DNA of 22,443 bases from Candidatus Saccharimonadia bacterium (GCA_938050265.1 CALLJT010000084.1:1-22443); one strand, 5' to 3'. Shown: positions 7,740-15,203, counted from the first letter of the stretch. Program-made: numbers and translations. Notes: generated by a model not told the origin, from the sequence alone.

Positions 7740-8159
7740 AGAAAATGCATCAACCATGGACGACCACTGTATCGAGCCCCAGCTTTCCACAGACTGTATC
7801 TGGTGTCTGCTGGCTTGCGATCTGAGGAGTATGCGAGGGAACTGGCCACTGATTGACACAGTGTACGTGCCGGGTTCAGCGTAGGTGTGCGATATAGAAT
7901 CGGTGACAGCTGCATCGGACGTCCCATCACCCCAGTCAACGAAGTAGTTGTAGGTTTCGGTAGATGCTGTGGGTATCGTGATGGTGCGTACGTCTGCGCC
8001 GCTGGCGGCATCGGTTTTCCATGTGGTCACAAACGGTGCGGCCGCATGCGAAACGCCACTTGTCAGCATGCTCATCAGTAATGCTGCTATAAGGGACCCT
8101 AAAAACACACGTATAGTACCGTGACTCAAGTATAATAAACCCTGCGAAAATAGCTTCAT
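7737..8159 (-). CDS. BspA-like surface protein, N-terminal part (signal peptide and PKD domain) ending at a premature TGA
   Basis: 140 residues. A signal peptide occupies about residues 1-41 (VFLGSLIAALLMSMLTSG, then SHAAA). A PKD-like beta domain follows (YNYFVDWGDGTSDA, ISHTYAEPGTYTVSISG; about residues 45-106). The stretch IQSVESWGSIQWSSMVDAFS is the usual lead-in to BspA-type leucine-rich repeats, and the repeats continue in the same frame after the TGA. AGGGG lies 8 bases before the ATG, so the start is well supported. If translation stops here, a short secreted PKD fragment without a membrane anchor results. The intact protein would have about 569 residues and stop at 6450. Confidence 0.8.
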   Translation of the reverse strand: MKLFSQGLLYLSHGTIRVFLGSLIAALLMSMLTSGVSHAAAPFVTTWKTDAASGADVRTITIPTASTETYNYFVDWGDGTSDAAVTDSISHTYAEPGTYTVSISGQFPRILLRSQASRHQIQSVESWGSIQWSSMVDAFS

Positions 8160-8315
8160 AGGTGCGCCCCTATTTCATGTTCGTTTTAGTTTTTAACCCC
8201 GGCTCACACACCGCTGTTTTTAGATTCAATTACGCGATGTGTGTGTCGTATCTGTTACTCCTATTAGGATAGTCCGAACAGCTGTAAAAAGCAATAGCAG
8301 TACAGAACTGTGCAT

Positions 8316-8351
8316 ACAAAAACCCGCAAGCATAGTGCTGCGGGTTTTTGT
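8316..8351 (-). terminator. Strong intrinsic terminator of the LPNTG protein gene
   Basis: ACAAAAACCCGCA (8316-8328) and TGCGGGTTTTTGT (8339-8351) are perfect 13-base complements around a 10-base loop that adds AGCA/TGCT pairs. The U-rich arm follows the GC stem on both strands, so it can act in both directions. It lies 22 bases beyond the TAA of the gene at 8374-9330. Confidence 0.9.
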
Positions 8352-8373
8352 AGAGTCATGTACGCTGCTGTGC

Positions 8374-9330
8374 TTAGTTGCGACGGATGCGGTACTGTGC
8401 GAACGCTGTACCACCGATAAGTCCGGCACTCGTAACAGCTGCGAGCATTTCAGCTGGTCCTGTGTTGGGTAGGACGGCCTCTGTTTCTTTACCTGATTCT
8501 TCTTCGACTTCGACGACAGCTGCGAGCACTTCACATGGTGCGTCTTTGTCGCTGTCACGGCGTGTGCCTTCTTCGATCACGATGATCTTGCCGTCACGGC
8601 AGACTTGTTCAGTCGCGATAACACATGGAGTGTCAGTGTCTGTTTCGAGTCGGTCATTCTGGTCGATGCGGAGTACTTGGTTGGCGCGGCATACAGATAC
8701 GTATACTGGGCACGGCGCATCAGTGTCTGTCGCGTATCGGTCAGATTCGTTAATAGTAATAACTGCGTCGTTGCGACATACGTCAACAGTTGGTTCTGGA
8801 CACGGTGCGTTTGTGTCGGTGTCGAGTCTGTCGTTTGGTTTGATAGTTTTGACGACGCCATCACGGCAGACGTCTACAGATGTATCAGCACAGGCTACGG
8901 ATACTTCCATGCCGCCAGAGAACGATCCATCTGAACCGAGTACCACACTGACAGTGAGGTAGTCGTCGAGCGTGATAGTGCCTTTTGCTTGTGTGATGAC
9001 ATGACCTGAGCGCTCGACGTCGTTTAGTACGACATAGGTGTCACCTGAAGCAACGGTGAGGTTGTTGTTCGGATGTACCGAGTGTTGGTTTTTGGCGGTC
9101 GCGCTTACGGTACACTCCATACCAATGTAGTACGAATCGATTGCACGAGTTGTGATTTCATGCGTGGTGCCCTCGTCCCCATAGATAACGGTTTCGATTG
9201 GTACAGCGATCGTGTAGTCAGTTGTTGCAGACACAGGTGCACTGTGAAAAGCAACTCCGCTGAGGGCGAGCAGACCCCCGAAGATAACGCTTGCTATGTA
9301 TGTACGTGCTGTTTTGAGAGTGCGAACCAT
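8374..9330 (-). CDS. LPNTG sortase-anchored surface protein with four Cys-bounded repeats
   Basis: 318 residues. A signal peptide spans about residues 1-36 (SVIFGGLLALSGVAF, cleavage likely after SAPVSA). A domain of about 110 residues of unknown type with Cys73 and Cys147 follows. Then come four tandem repeats of roughly 30 residues, each starting VCR and ending APC or TPC (Cys155/177, 185/207, 214/236, 244/266), with an acidic DRxxTDTDAPC end. The cell-wall sorting signal is LPNTG (287-291), a hydrophobic stretch (AEMLAAVTSAGLIGGTAFA) and a basic tail (QYRIRRN). Sortase attachment to peptidoglycan or a pilin is expected; no sortase gene lies in the window. GGAGG sits 8 bases before the ATG. 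It has its own promoter (9378-9406) and terminator (8316-8351), so it is a single-gene unit. Its function is unknown. Confidence 0.9.
   Translation of the reverse strand: MVRTLKTARTYIASVIFGGLLALSGVAFHSAPVSATTDYTIAVPIETVIYGDEGTTHEITTRAIDSYYIGMECTVSATAKNQHSVHPNNNLTVASGDTYVVLNDVERSGHVITQAKGTITLDDYLTVSVVLGSDGSFSGGMEVSVACADTSVDVCRDGVVKTIKPNDRLDTDTNAPCPEPTVDVCRNDAVITINESDRYATDTDAPCPVYVSVCRANQVLRIDQNDRLETDTDTPCVIATEQVCRDGKIIVIEEGTRRDSDKDAPCEVLAAVVEVEEESGKETEAVLPNTGPAEMLAAVTSAGLIGGTAFAQYRIRRN
8533..8877 (-). repeat. Four tandem Cys-bounded coding repeats
   Basis: The repeats encode VCR...APC units (residues 152-266 of the LPNTG protein), each with one Cys at each end and a polar, Asp/Thr-rich centre. 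Divergence between copies is high at DNA level, so the duplication is old. Confidence 0.8.
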
Positions 9331-9377
9331 GATGTATACCTCCAGATGTATAACTTATGTATCGTTCTTTAAACATT

Positions 9378-9406
9378 ATTGTACGATAGTTATGTGATTA
9401 TTGCAA
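9378..9406 (-). promoter_or_regulatory. Promoter of the LPNTG protein gene
   Basis: On the minus strand TTGCAA (9406-9401), 17 bases, TACAAT (9383-9378). The -10 matches 5 of 6 consensus positions and the -35 matches 4 of 6, with ideal spacing. The leader would be about 40 bases and ends with the GGAGG site. Confidence 0.7.
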
Positions 9407-9467
9407 CAGCATTGCATACCAATAGTGGTTGTGCTTTGCTGTACAGCAATTATGGCGTGGACTGATG

Positions 9468-9797
9468 CTACGAACGCGTGCGTTTTTTCTGAAGACGCTT
9501 TGTGACGTTGGTCGTGATACGGCGTTCCTGGGCTGATAGATAGTTGGACCCGATGCGCCCTAATGCCGCTATAACGATGCCGACTCCGATGAGTATGAAA
9601 AACGCAGCAGCTATACGAGTACCATCAGTTGTCGGGTGAATGTCTCCGTATCCTACCGTTGTGAGTGTGGCGACAGTGAAGTAGAAGCTTTCTGCCCAGC
9701 TCCATGGTTCTAGCTCGTGAAATAGGACGGTTCCAAACGCTATAAGTAGTACGGACGTACCAACTGCTATGGCCGTTGAAATGCGTATCTGATTCAT
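9468..9797 (-). CDS. Two-transmembrane potassium channel subunit
   Basis: 109 residues. TM1 is at about residues 8-26. The pore helix and selectivity filter are TLTTVGYGD (44-52), and TM2 is at about 63-80. This is the minimal KcsA-like (Ion_trans_2) pore; a tetramer in the cytoplasmic membrane conducting K+ is expected. The C-terminus is short and basic (KRLQKKRTRS) and there is no RCK/TrkA-N regulatory domain. The start ATG lies 4 bases after the stop of the Nudix-like gene, with AAGG overlapping that stop, so the two genes are co-translated in one operon. Confidence 0.92.
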   Translation of the reverse strand: MNQIRISTAIAVGTSVLLIAFGTVLFHELEPWSWAESFYFTVATLTTVGYGDIHPTTDGTRIAAAFFILIGVGIVIAALGRIGSNYLSAQERRITTNVTKRLQKKRTRS

Positions 9798-9801
9798 AGC
9801 C

Positions 9802-10701
9802 TTAGCTGTCTTTCATTACGCGTGCTATGGGTATGTGTCCGTGTGTGACTGCCTTCATGGCGCACGCGAGCAGCATGGAGTTGTCAGTTGCTTCAAGTAG
9901 TTTGTGTAACTGGTTGATGGGGATTCGTTTTATCCTGGTATTCATTTCGTAGTCATCGATGTTTTGACCGTGCGAACTAATACGATCTGCCTGTTTGGCG
10001 TCTAAGTATGCGACGAAAAATCCGATCTCGTTTGATGTGATGCCGCTATCAAGTGAGTGGTCACCCATGAAGTGTACGTTGTCTGGGTCGATCACCAGGT
10101 CCCGAACGCCTGTTTCCTCCTGGATCTCACGTATGGCGGTGTTGACGTGTATTGTTTTCGGGTCATTCCCGTCGACAGTCACATCCGGTGCACCGCCCAT
10201 AAGGTCATCTTGCCATCGACCGATAGTAAATTTCAGTGCAGTGAGGATGATGATTTCAGTTGGCTCAGCGGATGCGTCAGGTTTGACAAGCACAAACCCC
10301 TTCGCTCCAGCGGGCACCCCATAACGGAGGGCAAAAAATTCGTAAGTGTAGGTGTGCTTACTATGGATGTTTTGTACTTCGAAAATAGGGCACAGATAGT
10401 AATAGCCGCGTGGACAATCAAGCATACGGAGTGTGCGGATTTCGCCGACTAATTCAGGTCTGCTTGCGAGGTTGCGTAGAAAGCCATCGTGGTTTTCGAC
10501 GCCGGTCTGCGGCAGCGCTGCGAGGGTATCTTGAACTGTTTGGTCAGACGCTGCAAACCAAGAACGCTTACAGAGCTGACGAAGCACCGCCATACGCGTG
10601 CGTGAAGAAGAGGGTTTGTGGCGTGCGAGATATGATCTAGCGTCGAACGTTTTGTTTGTAGAATGTGTCCCCATGGTATCTATAGGGTACGCCTTTGGCA
10701 T
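9802..10701 (-). CDS. Nudix-domain protein with N-terminal extension and degenerate first half of the Nudix box
   Basis: 299 residues. The C-terminal half has a Nudix fold with TEIIILTALKFTIGRWQ, a glycine-rich turn (LMGGAPDV) and the catalytic helix TAIREIQEETGV (188-199) carrying the REuxEExGu part of the box. The leading G-x5-E part is not in register: Thr stands where the Glu is expected at position 183. The N-terminal 90 residues have no recognisable domain (Arg/Ser-rich start, then RPELVGEIRTLRMLDCPRGYYYLCPIFEVQ). Hydrolysis of a nucleoside diphosphate derivative is possible but unproven. The ATG at 10701 has no Shine-Dalgarno site; an in-frame ATG at residue 10 (10674) is an alternative start. 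It lies 21 bases after the protease gene and 4 bases before the channel gene. Confidence 0.75.
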   Translation of the reverse strand: MPKAYPIDTMGTHSTNKTFDARSYLARHKPSSSRTRMAVLRQLCKRSWFAASDQTVQDTLAALPQTGVENHDGFLRNLASRPELVGEIRTLRMLDCPRGYYYLCPIFEVQNIHSKHTYTYEFFALRYGVPAGAKGFVLVKPDASAEPTEIIILTALKFTIGRWQDDLMGGAPDVTVDGNDPKTIHVNTAIREIQEETGVRDLVIDPDNVHFMGDHSLDSGITSNEIGFFVAYLDAKQADRISSHGQNIDDYEMNTRIKRIPINQLHKLLEATDNSMLLACAMKAVTHGHIPIARVMKDS

Positions 10702-10722
10702 AGAAAAAACAAAACGTCGGTA

Positions 10723-12642
10723 CTATAAACCGTTTTTCGGTAGGGCGCTGTCGAACTCGAGGTACGGGTTTATGTCTCGTTGAGTGTCTGTGGTGTCGTG
10801 TGGTAGATGCGCACAGAAGTATCCAACGAATGTAGACGAATAGCCGATTTCTTGAGCCCGAGCGTGCTCGGATTGGCTAGAGCTGTAAAACGTATCAGAC
10901 CCGTTCGTGAGTTTATAGACAGTAGTAGACCCGTTGTTCTGGGTGCAGGCATATACTGTATGACCTGATGATTCAAGCGGTGGAGAGAAAAGATAGGTTC
11001 CGTGGGATACGCCACTGAGTGTAATGCTGTTAGTGTGTGCAACTGGTGTAGTTGCGGCGTAGCTCGACCCAAGCACACTAAGTGCTCCGAAACCGAGCGT
11101 ATCTGACCTCTCTGTTGTGTATGGCAGTGAGAGCTTGTTGGTGTGTTCAAGCAGTGCGGCAAGTAGCTGCTGGTTAGATGCTTCTGGCATGTGGCTTTTG
11201 AGAAGCGTGAGCGCACCACTTACGAGCGGTGTAGCGAGCGAAGTACCCGCTATGCCGTTTGCGTACAGACTTGTTCCGTTTGCTGGAGACCAGCTTGCGG
11301 TTGTGAGGTCGACACCTGGTGCCATGATATCGAGCGATGACCCGTATGAACTAAAGCTCGCTGGCACGTCGTTATGTGTGAGTGCGCCTACTGCGATTAC
11401 CTCATCGTAGTTAGCTGGGTATGATATACATTCACAGCCGTCGTTGCCACTCGCGGCTACAACGATAACACCCTGAGCTACTGCTTCTGTGATCGTCTGG
11501 TGTATGAATACGTCGGGCGATGAACTACCAAGGCTGAGGCTGATAACGTCAGCACCTTGGTCGACTGCATAGCGGATTGAGCGAGCAACGCTCAGGGACG
11601 TACCGTAGCCACTGTCCCCAAGTGCCTGAATCGGTAGTATCTGGGTATGCCAGTTGACGCCAGCTATTCCGACACCGTTGTTCGAGTTGGCAGCAGCGAC
11701 TGAGGCTACGTAGGTGCCATGGCGCGTGCCGCTTCCGTAGGGGTCGGCTTCACCGGCTTGGACGTTTCGATCAGAGTTGATAAAGTCCCAGCCTCGCACG
11801 TCATCGACAAATCCGTTGCCGTCATCATCTACGAGATTGCACCATTTTTCTAGTGACTGTCCCAGGTCGCTGCAATTACGCATGGAGCTGTTTTCGAACG
11901 TCGTAGGGCCAGACTCGTTGTCGAGGATGCCGTCGTAGTTTTCGTCTACGAGGTTACAGCTTTGGTCGAGCGGGAGCGATCGGTCGCTGCAATTGTAGAG
12001 TGAAGAATTTTCGTATGTTGCAGGCCCAGACTCACCTGAGTTTTCGTGCCAGCGCCCACTGAATTCTTCGTGATCAAGTGCAAACCCAGTGTCGATAATC
12101 GCGAGTAGTGTGTCGTTTGAGCCGGTCCCGATGTCCCATGCATCTGAGAGCTGCAGTTTCTGCTCCCACCATTGACCGCTGAGTGGATCGTTCGGCGTTG
12201 TTGCGAGGATAGAATACGTTTGGTTGGGGTGCTGCTCGCCTGATTCCGTCGTGATGATGTTTGTCGTGGGGTCTATAGACTCTTTGATGAGGCTGGTGGA
12301 CGGAGTAGTTTCCGGGAGGGACTGTGTAGCGTGTACTGTGGGGTCCTGTTGTGCTTTTGAAACCGGTGTCGTAGCTACAACTGCATCTGCAGCAACTACT
12401 GCATGTGTTTCATCCTGTTCGGCATAGTGTACGTTTTGCCGAGAGCGTGGGGTGTTTGAGGGGGTCTGAACTACGGGCGCTGTCGGCGAAGGTGTCTGTA
12501 CGTCTGTAGATGCGTACTCTGATCCACTGACAGCCAGCGTGTATAGTGAGAACATATTCACGACTACCATGGCAGCCGCAGTCGCGATGTATCGTTTTCG
12601 CGGAGCAGCATTTGTGTGTTTTAAGAAGTGTCTGTTTGGCAT
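10723..12642 (-). CDS. Exported subtilisin-like serine protease (S8 family)
   Basis: 639 residues. An N-terminal hydrophobic segment (about 18-40, RYIATAAAMVVVNMFSLYTLAV) is a signal peptide or signal anchor, and a Ser/Thr/Pro-rich pro-region follows. The catalytic triad is Asp184 (AIIDTGF), His308 (RHGTYVASVAA) and Ser468 (GTSLATPLVSGA), with the oxyanion Asn400 (ASGND). Between Asp and His lies an insert made of two tandem 39-residue copies with two Cys each and an acidic LVDxDGNG-like loop that may bind calcium. The C-terminal 130 residues form a Ser/Thr-rich beta-type domain. The protease would act outside the cell, on host or own surface proteins. No Shine-Dalgarno sequence is visible before the ATG. 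It leads a probable operon with the Nudix-like and channel genes. Confidence 0.92.
   Translation of the reverse strand: MPNRHFLKHTNAAPRKRYIATAAAMVVVNMFSLYTLAVSGSEYASTDVQTPSPTAPVVQTPSNTPRSRQNVHYAEQDETHAVVAADAVVATTPVSKAQQDPTVHATQSLPETTPSTSLIKESIDPTTNIITTESGEQHPNQTYSILATTPNDPLSGQWWEQKLQLSDAWDIGTGSNDTLLAIIDTGFALDHEEFSGRWHENSGESGPATYENSSLYNCSDRSLPLDQSCNLVDENYDGILDNESGPTTFENSSMRNCSDLGQSLEKWCNLVDDDGNGFVDDVRGWDFINSDRNVQAGEADPYGSGTRHGTYVASVAAANSNNGVGIAGVNWHTQILPIQALGDSGYGTSLSVARSIRYAVDQGADVISLSLGSSSPDVFIHQTITEAVAQGVIVVAASGNDGCECISYPANYDEVIAVGALTHNDVPASFSSYGSSLDIMAPGVDLTTASWSPANGTSLYANGIAGTSLATPLVSGALTLLKSHMPEASNQQLLAALLEHTNKLSLPYTTERSDTLGFGALSVLGSSYAATTPVAHTNSITLSGVSHGTYLFSPPLESSGHTVYACTQNNGSTTVYKLTNGSDTFYSSSQSEHARAQEIGYSSTFVGYFCAHLPHDTTDTQRDINPYLEFDSALPKNGL
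11800..12033 (-). repeat. In-frame tandem duplication of 117 bp inside the protease gene
   Basis: Residues 204-242 and 243-281 are two copies starting ESGPxTxENSS and containing NCSD and CNLVD. By eye 21 of 39 residues match. Both copies lie between the catalytic Asp and His. Confidence 0.85.
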
Positions 12643-12778
12643 GTGATCGAGTTTTTAGTTCAGTTACGTTAGCTATACCATAGCACTATTTGTTATAAAA
12701 CACAAGTAAGTTATCTAATAACTAACGCTGAACATGGTAGTATATAAGATATATAAAGAGTAAAAAAGGAACGCGTGA

Positions 12779-14527
12779 GTGGGCTCTAAGGGTGGAAAGC
12801 ACATCATATCGTCGTATAGTTCCGGAGTAGTCGGAACAATAGTTGCGCTGCTGGCTATTATGATTCTCCAGCTTGGGGTGCGCCTGCTGCAGCCATGGCC
12901 GTTGTCGATCGCACTCGACAGCGTGTTTGGCGATGCGCCTGTGCCAAGCATCGTGCCAGACACCTGGACGGATGCAACGCTTCTGAATGTGTTGGCGTTC
13001 GCAGGTCTGGCGTTCTTGCTCGTGAGAAGTGTATTGTCGTTCGTAGATGCTCGTTTGTCTATGCGCGCAAACTTCGCTATCGACAGCAAGGTTCGGTCGG
13101 ATGTACTGAGTAGTGTACTGCGTATGCCGTCTGACAAACGGACGCTGCGCGATGGTGAATATGACTACCGCATCAACACTGATGCTCGGTCTGTGGCGGA
13201 TCGTGTGCTCGGCATACGGCTTTCGTATATTTACAGTGTGTTGCTGTTTATCTTAGCAGCAGCAGTGCTATTGCGGCTACATGTAGTGCTTGCGCTGATT
13301 GCTATTGCACTGACGCCGCTGCACCTACTGCCGGTGCGGTTTTTTTCAGATCGTATCGCTGCGTATAACAAACGGATTAAAGAAAAAGCCAGTGACATCA
13401 GGTCGCTCGTCATAGAATCGGTTTCTCAGGCGAGGACGATTCAGCTGTTTGCTAAAGAAGACGCTCAGACGCAGCGGTTCAAACAGTCTATGCGTGACAA
13501 TTACCAGCTCGGTATAAACAAGCATATGCTGACGTTTTTGTTCGGGTTCGCAGAAAGTTTTAATAGTGTGTTTGCTGGGTCTATACTGCTGCTCATCGGT
13601 GGACATCAGGTACTGAGCGGCAGTTTGACGGCAGGTGAGCTCGTGGTGTTTCTCGGTTATCGGTCCATGCTGACAGAACCGCTCAACACAATTGTTTCAA
13701 CCATTAACGAGCAGAAAAGTGCAGAAATCAGTATCGACCGAGTCAGCGAAATATTTGAAGCTGGAGGGTCTGATGCCTCGGCGCACACTACCGACACGAC
13801 ACTCCAGCTACAGTACCCAGTGCAGGGGCGGATCGACTTTCAAAATGTTACGGTACGCAGGGACGACCAGACAATACTCAATAACGTGTCTCTGAGTATC
13901 GAACCAGGGACAAAAATCGCGATTATTGGGCCGAGTGGGTCGGGAAAAAGTACATTTATTAACCTACTCTCACGGTTTGTGCTGCCTGACGGCGGGCACG
14001 TGTACATAGATGGTCATGACATCTCTACGCTGAGCCTATACGAGCTGAGAAATCTGTTTAGTATTGTCGACCAGAGTCCGCAGCTGTTTAGTATATCGGT
14101 TGAAGACAACATTGCTTTTGGTACGCCTGATTTTGTTAATCTGCCAGATCGTTCGTTTATAGCTGATGTAGCGGTTGTGTCGGACGCGTTTGATTTTATT
14201 ATGAAGCTGCCTGACACGTTTGATTCACGTGTGGGGAAAGGCAGTGTCGCGTTGTCAGGCGGGCAGAAACAGCGGATCGCGATCGCACGTGCACTGGCAA
14301 AAAACAGCCCGATAATAATTATGGACGAACCAACGTCTGCGCTGGACGATCAGTCGGCGCGTAGAGTGTTGTCGCACATAGGTAGTTCGTTTGCCGGCAG
14401 AACAACGGTCGTAGTGACACATAGTCTGCAGCTACTCGATATGATGGACGAAGTGTACGAACTAAGCGGCGGTGAGTTGTATAGAGTAGAAAACTACGGC
14501 ACGCGAGTAGAAGATTTGACAAGATAG
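12779..14527 (+). CDS. ABC exporter half-transporter (fused membrane and ATPase domains)
   Basis: 582 residues, the normal length of a type IV (MsbA/Sav1866-like) half-exporter. The membrane domain (about 15-310) has six predicted helices, including LLAIMILQLGVRLL, LLNVLAFAGLAFLLV, YIYSVLLFILAAAVLL and SVFAGSILLLIGG. The ATPase domain has Walker A GPSGSGKST (384-392), Q-loop Gln432, signature LSGGQ (492-496), Walker B IIIMDEP with Glu517 and switch His548. All key residues are intact. It would work as a homodimer or with a partner; no second half-transporter is in the window. The substrate (lipid, peptide or drug) is unknown. The GTG start at 12779 is supported by AAGGA 8 bases upstream. It is divergent from the protease gene across an AT-rich 136-base region. 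Confidence 0.93.
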   Translation: MGSKGGKHIISSYSSGVVGTIVALLAIMILQLGVRLLQPWPLSIALDSVFGDAPVPSIVPDTWTDATLLNVLAFAGLAFLLVRSVLSFVDARLSMRANFAIDSKVRSDVLSSVLRMPSDKRTLRDGEYDYRINTDARSVADRVLGIRLSYIYSVLLFILAAAVLLRLHVVLALIAIALTPLHLLPVRFFSDRIAAYNKRIKEKASDIRSLVIESVSQARTIQLFAKEDAQTQRFKQSMRDNYQLGINKHMLTFLFGFAESFNSVFAGSILLLIGGHQVLSGSLTAGELVVFLGYRSMLTEPLNTIVSTINEQKSAEISIDRVSEIFEAGGSDASAHTTDTTLQLQYPVQGRIDFQNVTVRRDDQTILNNVSLSIEPGTKIAIIGPSGSGKSTFINLLSRFVLPDGGHVYIDGHDISTLSLYELRNLFSIVDQSPQLFSISVEDNIAFGTPDFVNLPDRSFIADVAVVSDAFDFIMKLPDTFDSRVGKGSVALSGGQKQRIAIARALAKNSPIIIMDEPTSALDDQSARRVLSHIGSSFAGRTTVVVTHSLQLLDMMDEVYELSGGELYRVENYGTRVEDLTR

Positions 14528-14545
14528 TTATGCTTATGATATATT
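14516..14545 (+). promoter_or_regulatory. Strong promoter of the small basic protein gene
   Basis: TTGACA (14516-14521, full consensus), 18 bases, TATATT (14540-14545, 5 of 6). The -35 overlaps the last codons of the ABC exporter gene. A start near 14552 rules out the longer reading frame from 14544 and supports the ATG at 14586. Confidence 0.75.
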
Positions 14546-14585
14546 GAATGAGCGTTACAAAAACAAAGAAAGGATTATTCCAAAA

Positions 14586-14819
14586 ATGGATGATCAAAAC
14601 GACGTAATGAATCAAGGTAAAGCTCCAGCTGACCCACATGCTCAGGGTAGCATGAAAGGGAACAAAGACTGGGGTAAGGGTCGCGGACGTGCTGACTCTG
14701 AAACCAAAGGTGACCGGAGTGTAGATGCACCAAAAGGCGGTCACGGCCTTGGTAAAGGTCGCGGCAAAGGCCGTGCCGACGAAGAAGTGGTAGACGGCTC
14801 AGACGATATGGCTCTGTAG
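14586..14819 (+). CDS. Small Gly/Lys/Arg-rich hydrophilic protein, hypothetical
   Basis: 77 residues from the ATG at 14586; AGGA lies 11 bases upstream, and an in-frame ATG at 14544 would lie upstream of the predicted transcript start. The protein is almost free of hydrophobic residues and should be disordered. Two related basic blocks stand out: WGKGRGRAD and GLGKGRGKGRADEE, each followed by acidic residues. RGG/GKGR-like stretches suggest nucleic-acid binding, but this is inference and I recognise no family. A near-consensus promoter and an intrinsic terminator frame the gene, so it is probably a highly expressed single-gene unit. Confidence 0.75.
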   Translation: MDDQNDVMNQGKAPADPHAQGSMKGNKDWGKGRGRADSETKGDRSVDAPKGGHGLGKGRGKGRADEEVVDGSDDMAL

Positions 14820-14849
14820 TCTACGCATATTCGTACGCGTAACTTTGTC

Positions 14850-14885
14850 AAACGACTCCTACATCTGTAGGGGTCGTTTGTTTTT
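14850..14885 (+). terminator. Intrinsic terminator of the small basic protein gene
   Basis: AAACGACTCCTACA (14850-14863) pairs with TGTAGGGGTCGTTT (14866-14879) with one mismatch, then GTTTTT follows. It lies 30 bases after the TAG stop. Confidence 0.9.
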
Positions 14886-14903
14886 GGCCATTAATTATTG
14901 TGG

Positions 14904-15119
14904 CTATTCTAGATCTGTGGTGTGTGCTGGAGTTGTAGGTTGCGTGCTTGAACTGCCGCTAGTAAGCCCCATGCCGATCAGTACACCTCCAGATAATATG
15001 GAGAGTCCTGCGAGCCAGAGAGGTGTATTGCTGGTACCTTCGCCAAGTGTATGTCCCAGGAACAATCCAACGCCAAATGACGCACATATCGTTGCTAGTA
15101 CCCTGTAGAGCTTCCTCAT
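14904..15119 (-). CDS. Small two-helix membrane protein, hypothetical
   Basis: 71 residues from the ATG at 15119 (MRKLYRVLATICAS). Two transmembrane helices are predicted at about 6-24 (RVLATICASFGVGLFLGHT) and 34-53 (LWLAGLSILSGGVLIGMGL), with a Ser/Thr/Pro tail. The frame stays open upstream to an ATG at 15197, but that extension translates the heptanucleotide repeat (PPTTYHLPP) and is probably not coding. No clear Shine-Dalgarno site is seen; TACACT lies 9 bases before the ATG and could be a -10 box. The family is not recognised. It is divergent from the CCA-adding enzyme gene. Confidence 0.65.
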   Translation of the reverse strand: MRKLYRVLATICASFGVGLFLGHTLGEGTSNTPLWLAGLSILSGGVLIGMGLTSGSSSTQPTTPAHTTDLE

Positions 15120-15142
15120 GATGCTTGTAGTGTAGCATGAAA

Positions 15143-15176
15143 TAGGTGGTAGGTGGTAGGTGGTAGGTGGTAGGTG
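15143..15176. repeat. Heptanucleotide tandem repeat (TAGGTGG)
   Basis: Four perfect copies of TAGGTGG plus a partial fifth (TAGGTG) lie in the divergent region between the small membrane protein and CCA-adding enzyme genes. The unit length is not a multiple of three. Confidence 0.95.
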
Positions 15177-15203
15177 TACTGTCATGAGAATGTTCAAGTC
15201 ATA

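Noticed and set aside
8378..8962. Long open frame on the plus strand opposite the LPNTG protein gene.
   Set aside because: It is Ser/Thr-rich low-complexity sequence produced by the antisense of the repeats; no start signal, and the minus-strand gene has signal peptide, repeats and sorting signal.
14544..14585. Upstream ATG for the small basic protein.
   Set aside because: It lies between the -10 box and the predicted transcript start and has no ribosome binding site.
15143..15176. CRISPR-like array.
   Set aside because: The unit is only 7 bases with no spacers; it is a simple tandem repeat.
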